Assembly (NCBI GenBank): GCA_003486645.1
Contig: DNGI01000309.1
Location: 30,915 to 39,870 of the forward strand
DNA from: Cyanobacteria bacterium UBA11370
GTDB lineage: Bacteria > Cyanobacteriota > Cyanobacteriia > Cyanobacteriales > Coleofasciculaceae
Length of the DNA stretch: 8,956 nt
Direction of reading: 5' to 3'
In this document: piece by piece, positions 5,772-8,956 of the stretch
How positions within the stretch are numbered: position 1 is the first letter of the stretch
Layout of the letters: the number at the start of each line of letters is the position of its first letter
Notes under the pieces: model-generated
The model's input: only the letters and a program-made list of their open reading frames with translations
Database searches by the model: none
What the model was told of the DNA's origin: nothing
Program-made: the position numbers and the translations under genes

Positions 5772-7703
5772 ATGTGGAAACAGCTACGACAAAAAATTTC
5801 TGAAGGACGAGGTATCTGGACGGTTGCGCCGAGTATCGCTTGTCTGACGATCGCACTGCGGCTTTTGGGTTGGTTTCAGCCTTGGGAATGGATGGCACTT
5901 GACCAATTCTTTCGTTATCGTCCTCTAGAACCTGTGGACGAACGAATTGTGATTGTGGGGATTAATGAAGCGGATTTAAAACAAATTGGACAGTGGCCTA
6001 TTCCTGATGCTGTGCTAGTTCAGCTAATTGAGAAAATCAAAGCTCAAAAGCCTAAAGCTATTGGTCTTGACCTTTATCGAGATTTACCCGTTGCCCCTGG
6101 TCATGCTGAATTGGTTAAGATTTTTCAAACCACACCGAATTTAATTGGAATTGAGAAACTTAATGAAGAAGATCCTAGTGCGGCAGTTGCGGCTTCACCC
6201 GTACTGGGTCAACTCGGTCAAGTGGGTTTTAATAACCTTGTGGTTGATGTGGATGGGAAACTGCGTCGCGCGTTACTCTACATGACCAAAAATGAACAAC
6301 CCACCGTCTCGTTTAGTATGAGGCTGGCTTTGCTTTATCTGCAAGACAAAAATATACTCCCTCAACCCTCTCCAATAGATCCCCAAATTTTCCATTGGGG
6401 TAAGGGTATCTTTCGACCTTTTACCAGAAATGATGGCGGTTATGTGAATGCCGATGACGGGGGCTACCAACTGCTATTAAACTATCGTGGTTCCGCTAAT
6501 ACCTTTCGTCGGGTGTCGCTGGCACAAGTCTTAGAAAACCAGATTCCTAATGACTTAATGAGGGATCGGGTGGTTTTAATTGGCACAACGGCGATTAGTT
6601 TGAATGATGTGTTTTATACTCCTTATAGTGGCGATCGCATTGCGACTCTGGAGCGCACACCAGGGGTGGAAATTCAAGCCAATATTATTAGCCACCTCAT
6701 TAATTCTGCCCTGGTAGGGCGACCAGGGATCAATACCTTACCCGAAATTTGGGAAGGGTTGTGGATTGTTTTGTTGTCGTTTACGGGTGCAACCTTGTGT
6801 TGGATGTTGCGAGAGGCTGGGAGTATGGGTAAATTATTACCCCGGTGGACAGCGATCAGCTTGTTGTTCGCTCTTTTTAGCTTGGTGGGTAGCAGTTACC
6901 TTGCTTTCTGGCTTGGGAGTTGGTGGATACCTGTGATTCCATCAGCCGTGGCATTATTGAGTGCAGCCGCAGTTACGACGGGTTACATTGCCAATGTTGA
7001 GCGTGAAGAACGGCAAAGTGTGATGAATTTGTTTGGTCGTCATGTCACCCAACAGATTGCGGAAACAATTTGGCGAAATCGTCATCAATTAATGGAGGAA
7101 GGCCGTCTCCCAGGTCGGCAAATGACCGCCACTGTACTCTTTTCAGACCTGAAAGGGTTTAGTAGCCTTGCTGAACATATGGAACCCGAAACCTTGATGT
7201 CTTGGCTAAACCAGTACATGGACGCTATGGCAGAGCTGGTTTTGGAGTATGGTGGCGTTGTGGATAAATTTATTGGAGATGCGGTCATGGCTGTGTTTGG
7301 AGTGCCGATTCATCGCACAACGTCCGAAGAAATTTCCCACGATGCGATCGCTGCTGTCCACTGTGCTATCGCTATGGCTGACAAGCTGGAGATACTTAAT
7401 CAACAGTGGCAACATCAGGGGTATCCCCAAACGGCGATGCGAGTCGGAATTGCTACAGGGAATGTCGTCGCTGGTAGTCTAGGAAATTCTCAACGGTTAG
7501 ACTACACTGTTTTGGGTGATACTGTTAATGTAGCAGCTCGACTGGAAAGTTACGATAAATCTCTAGATGGGGGAATTTGTCGAATTTTAGTGAATGAAGA
7601 AACTCATCACTATCTCCAACATCACTTCCCCACTAAACTCCTCGGTCGGGTTATGCTTAAGGGGCGAGAAAAAACCACTGCCATCTATCAAGTTTTGCAT
7701 TAG
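5772..7703 (+). CDS. CHASE2-domain class III adenylate cyclase, membrane receptor type
   Basis: Converts ATP to cAMP in response to an extracytoplasmic signal. The 643 residues divide into a first membrane segment at about 15-35, an extracytoplasmic CHASE2 sensor domain (about 40-315), three membrane segments (about 328-346, 359-381, 384-406), a short linker and a cytoplasmic class III cyclase domain (about 450-643). Catalytic residues are intact: metal-binding Asp459 (FSDLKGFS) and Asp503 (DKFIGD), adenine-selecting Lys499 and Thr579 (LDYTVLGD), and transition-state Asn586 and Arg590 (VNVAAR). The Lys/Thr pair and the 44-residue Asp spacing fit bacterial adenylate rather than guanylate cyclases. 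An in-frame TAA lies only two codons upstream, so the ATG at 5772 is the first possible ATG start. No Shine-Dalgarno is evident. The ligand of the CHASE2 domain is unknown. Its position between an exoprotein and DUF928 suggests a link between cAMP and cell-surface functions. Confidence 0.95.
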   Translation: MWKQLRQKISEGRGIWTVAPSIACLTIALRLLGWFQPWEWMALDQFFRYRPLEPVDERIVIVGINEADLKQIGQWPIPDAVLVQLIEKIKAQKPKAIGLDLYRDLPVAPGHAELVKIFQTTPNLIGIEKLNEEDPSAAVAASPVLGQLGQVGFNNLVVDVDGKLRRALLYMTKNEQPTVSFSMRLALLYLQDKNILPQPSPIDPQIFHWGKGIFRPFTRNDGGYVNADDGGYQLLLNYRGSANTFRRVSLAQVLENQIPNDLMRDRVVLIGTTAISLNDVFYTPYSGDRIATLERTPGVEIQANIISHLINSALVGRPGINTLPEIWEGLWIVLLSFTGATLCWMLREAGSMGKLLPRWTAISLLFALFSLVGSSYLAFWLGSWWIPVIPSAVALLSAAAVTTGYIANVEREERQSVMNLFGRHVTQQIAETIWRNRHQLMEEGRLPGRQMTATVLFSDLKGFSSLAEHMEPETLMSWLNQYMDAMAELVLEYGGVVDKFIGDAVMAVFGVPIHRTTSEEISHDAIAAVHCAIAMADKLEILNQQWQHQGYPQTAMRVGIATGNVVAGSLGNSQRLDYTVLGDTVNVAARLESYDKSLDGGICRILVNEETHHYLQHHFPTKLLGRVMLKGREKTTAIYQVLH

Positions 7704-7748
7704 CGTTATGGACGTAGCTGGAGCAGTAAATCGTTTTCTGTGAAGGTT

Positions 7749-7770
7749 AATCGGGGGTGAACCCACGATT
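7749..7770 (+). terminator. stem-loop between cyclase and DUF928 genes
   Basis: AATCG (7749-7753) pairs with CGATT (7766-7770) and GGGT (7755-7758) with ACCC (7761-7764), with one G-A mismatch. It lies 45 bp after the cyclase stop. No T-run follows, so it may be a 3'-end stabiliser or weak terminator rather than a standard intrinsic terminator. TACAAT (7772-7777) directly after it resembles a -10 box for the next gene but lacks a good -35. Confidence 0.35.
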
Positions 7771-7864
7771 GTACAATAAAATATCCATTTCCAATGCCAG
7801 GGATAAATGCATCTAACACCGAAAACTGTGTTAAAAAGAACCCTGAATAGCAGCAGTTAGTCCT

Positions 7865-8740
7865 ATGGCAACTCTAAAACAATTAGCAACTGTAATTGCA
7901 GGTACAACATCAATCCTTTCCCTGCAAGCCTCCGGTTTAGGATCTCCTTTACAATCTGACTTTTTTAGGTATTCAAAGAATTTAGACGTTTTAGCATCTA
8001 CCTGGGTTACTTTACCTGCTGATGCCCAGTCAGATTCTGCAAATAGCACCTTGGTTGATCAGATTTCTTTAGCGAGTCAAGTCACGGGTTCTACCCGACC
8101 CTATATTCCTCCAGTAAGACCTAATCCCCGACGGACTCAAGGATCGGGTACGCGAGGCTGTGAAAAATCTTTGCCTGGAGATTTGGTTACACTGTTGATT
8201 CCGTCTAAGGAATACGCCGGACAGACTACATCCGGTCATCCGACCTTTTTCTGGTATTTGTCCCAGCCTATATCAGTACCCATGCAATTTACCTTAGTGG
8301 AACCTGGAGTTGCTCAACCCATATTTGAGAAACAGATCAACTCTCCTAAAGTGGGAATTATGGAGGTAGAAATTCCGAAAGACCGACCCGAACTCGTAAC
8401 GGGAAAGGTCTATCGCTGGTCTGTTACTCTGATGTGTAATGCCAAGCGACCCTCCGCTAATCCCTTGTTGATTAGCTGGATTGAACGAGTACCGACCTCA
8501 TCAACATTGGAACAACAACTCGCCGCCGTTTCAAGTAGCAATTCTTCTGTACAAGTGCTGCGCGATCGGGCGGATATCTATAGTCGTTCCGGACTTTGGT
8601 ACAATGCCCTGGCTACCATTTTCCACGCTCAGACTGTTCATCCGAATGATCCGTCTATGAAAGATGAGTTTCTCTCGTTACTTGACCAAGTAGGGCTAAC
8701 TCAAGTGGTAGAAAAAGAGCGGCAAGATCCGGCTCAATAG
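7865..8740 (+). CDS. DUF928 domain protein
   Basis: 291-residue protein of the cyanobacterial DUF928 family; biochemical function unknown. Recognised from the GSGTRGC motif (93-99), the block TTSGHPTFFWYL (121-132), YRWSVTLMCN (183-192) with RPSANP following, and SWIERV (204-209). Cys99 and Cys191 are the only cysteines and fit a disulfide in an exported protein. The N-terminus has a moderately hydrophobic stretch (about 6-24) that could be a signal or anchor, though weakly charged. The C-terminal part, about 213-280, is helical-looking with WYNALATI at 245-252, resembling a TPR-like end. The start is the first ATG after a stop in another frame and has no Shine-Dalgarno. It follows the cyclase by 161 bp on the same strand. 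In my recollection DUF928 genes are often near CHASE2 and FHA/CHAT-type genes in cyanobacteria, which suggests a shared extracytoplasmic role. Confidence 0.87.
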   Translation: MATLKQLATVIAGTTSILSLQASGLGSPLQSDFFRYSKNLDVLASTWVTLPADAQSDSANSTLVDQISLASQVTGSTRPYIPPVRPNPRRTQGSGTRGCEKSLPGDLVTLLIPSKEYAGQTTSGHPTFFWYLSQPISVPMQFTLVEPGVAQPIFEKQINSPKVGIMEVEIPKDRPELVTGKVYRWSVTLMCNAKRPSANPLLISWIERVPTSSTLEQQLAAVSSSNSSVQVLRDRADIYSRSGLWYNALATIFHAQTVHPNDPSMKDEFLSLLDQVGLTQVVEKERQDPAQ

Positions 8741-8746
8741 TTGATA

Positions 8747-8820
8747 GGTTATGGCTAATTGCTAATTGCTAATTGCTAATTGTTCATGGTTCAAAAGCCA
8801 TTAGCGATTAGTGATTAACC
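8747..8820 (+). terminator. long imperfect hairpin after the DUF928 gene
   Basis: GGTTA (8747-8751) pairs with TAACC (8816-8820). The GCTAAT copies between 8754 and 8780 pair imperfectly with ATTAGCGATTAGTGATTA (8800-8817). The loop holds about 20 nt. It starts only 6 bp after the stop codon, so it probably shapes the transcript end, but there is no terminal T-run. Confidence 0.35.
8754..8781. repeat. four tandem GCTAATT heptamers
   Basis: Exact copies at 8754-8760, 8761-8767, 8768-8774 and 8775-8781, immediately downstream of the DUF928 gene. This is another short tandem heptamer array typical of cyanobacterial intergenic DNA. It forms the left arm of the imperfect hairpin. Confidence 0.85.
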
Positions 8821-8898
8821 CGGTGTCGTGTGTGGCAACGAGTCGATCATCCTCAATTTGCCTTCTATAGCCAGTCTAATGATTTGTAAAATACCTCT

Positions 8899-8945
8899 CC
8901 CTTGTCTCCCTTGTCTCCCTTATCTTTCCTTGTCTTTCCTTGTTC
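8899..8945. repeat. pyrimidine-rich tandem 9/10-mer array
   Basis: Units are CCCTTGTCT (8899-8907), CCCTTGTCT (8908-8916), CCCTTATCT (8917-8925), TTCCTTGTCT (8926-8935) and TTCCTTGTTC (8936-8945). The array is strongly strand-asymmetric (almost all C and T on the forward strand). No gene is seen between 8741 and the end of the window. Confidence 0.75.
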
Positions 8946-8956
8946 ACGAATCAAAT

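Noticed and set aside
5701..5847. 48-codon ORF starting TTG after an AAGGAA motif, overlapping the cyclase start out of frame
   Set aside because: TTG start, no family resemblance, and most of it lies over the cyclase coding sequence. The AAGGAA motif is interesting because the cyclase itself has no Shine-Dalgarno, but it is too weak to annotate.
7085..7482. Several ORFs on both strands within the cyclase catalytic domain
   Set aside because: The cyclase frame carries all conserved catalytic residues, so the others are frame shadows.
1..8956. CRISPR array or intact insertion sequence
   Set aside because: The tandem repeats lack unique spacers, and no transposase reading frame with terminal inverted repeats is present.

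Overview
The window looks like part of a chromosome from a filamentous or otherwise large-genome cyanobacterium. Three things support this. The octamer GCGATCGC (HIP1) occurs six times in about 9 kb (459, 1038, 2642, 5562, 6631 and 7344). There is an NTRC-type thioredoxin reductase fused to thioredoxin. The protein families present (cyanobacterial FHA-type exoprotein, CHASE2 adenylate cyclase, DUF928) are typical of that phylum. Short tandem heptamer repeats, also common in cyanobacterial intergenic DNA, occur twice.

Layout. Positions 1-182 hold no gene but contain a compact set of inverted repeats downstream of the first gene. The reverse-strand gene at 183-1568 encodes NTRC. A long gene-poor stretch (about 1569-2620) separates it from everything else and is rich in inverted repeats; it also has a perfect 16-bp tandem duplication. 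All later genes lie on the forward strand: a 66-residue exported peptide with a cysteine-rich C-terminus (2621-2821), two very weakly supported 13-codon mini-ORFs (2880-2962), a two-partner-secretion FHA-like exoprotein (3059-5323), a membrane CHASE2 adenylate cyclase (5772-7703) and a DUF928 protein (7865-8740). The window ends in heptamer and nonamer tandem repeats and an imperfect hairpin.

How the genes may work together. NTRC is a housekeeping redox gene with no evident tie to the rest. The exoprotein, cyclase and DUF928 protein look like one surface/sensing neighbourhood: a secreted beta-helix protein, a receptor cyclase with an extracytoplasmic sensor domain and intact catalytic residues, and a probably exported protein of unknown function. 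No TpsB/ShlB-type transporter gene is present here, so the exoprotein's outer-membrane partner must be encoded elsewhere. Gaps of about 450 and 160 bp between these genes argue against tight translational coupling. I see no CRISPR array, tRNA, rRNA, intact insertion sequence or recognised riboswitch. The least explained parts are the small cysteine-tailed peptide, the structured non-coding DNA at 58-151 and 1929-2334, and the tandem repeat that has become the 3' end of the exoprotein gene.
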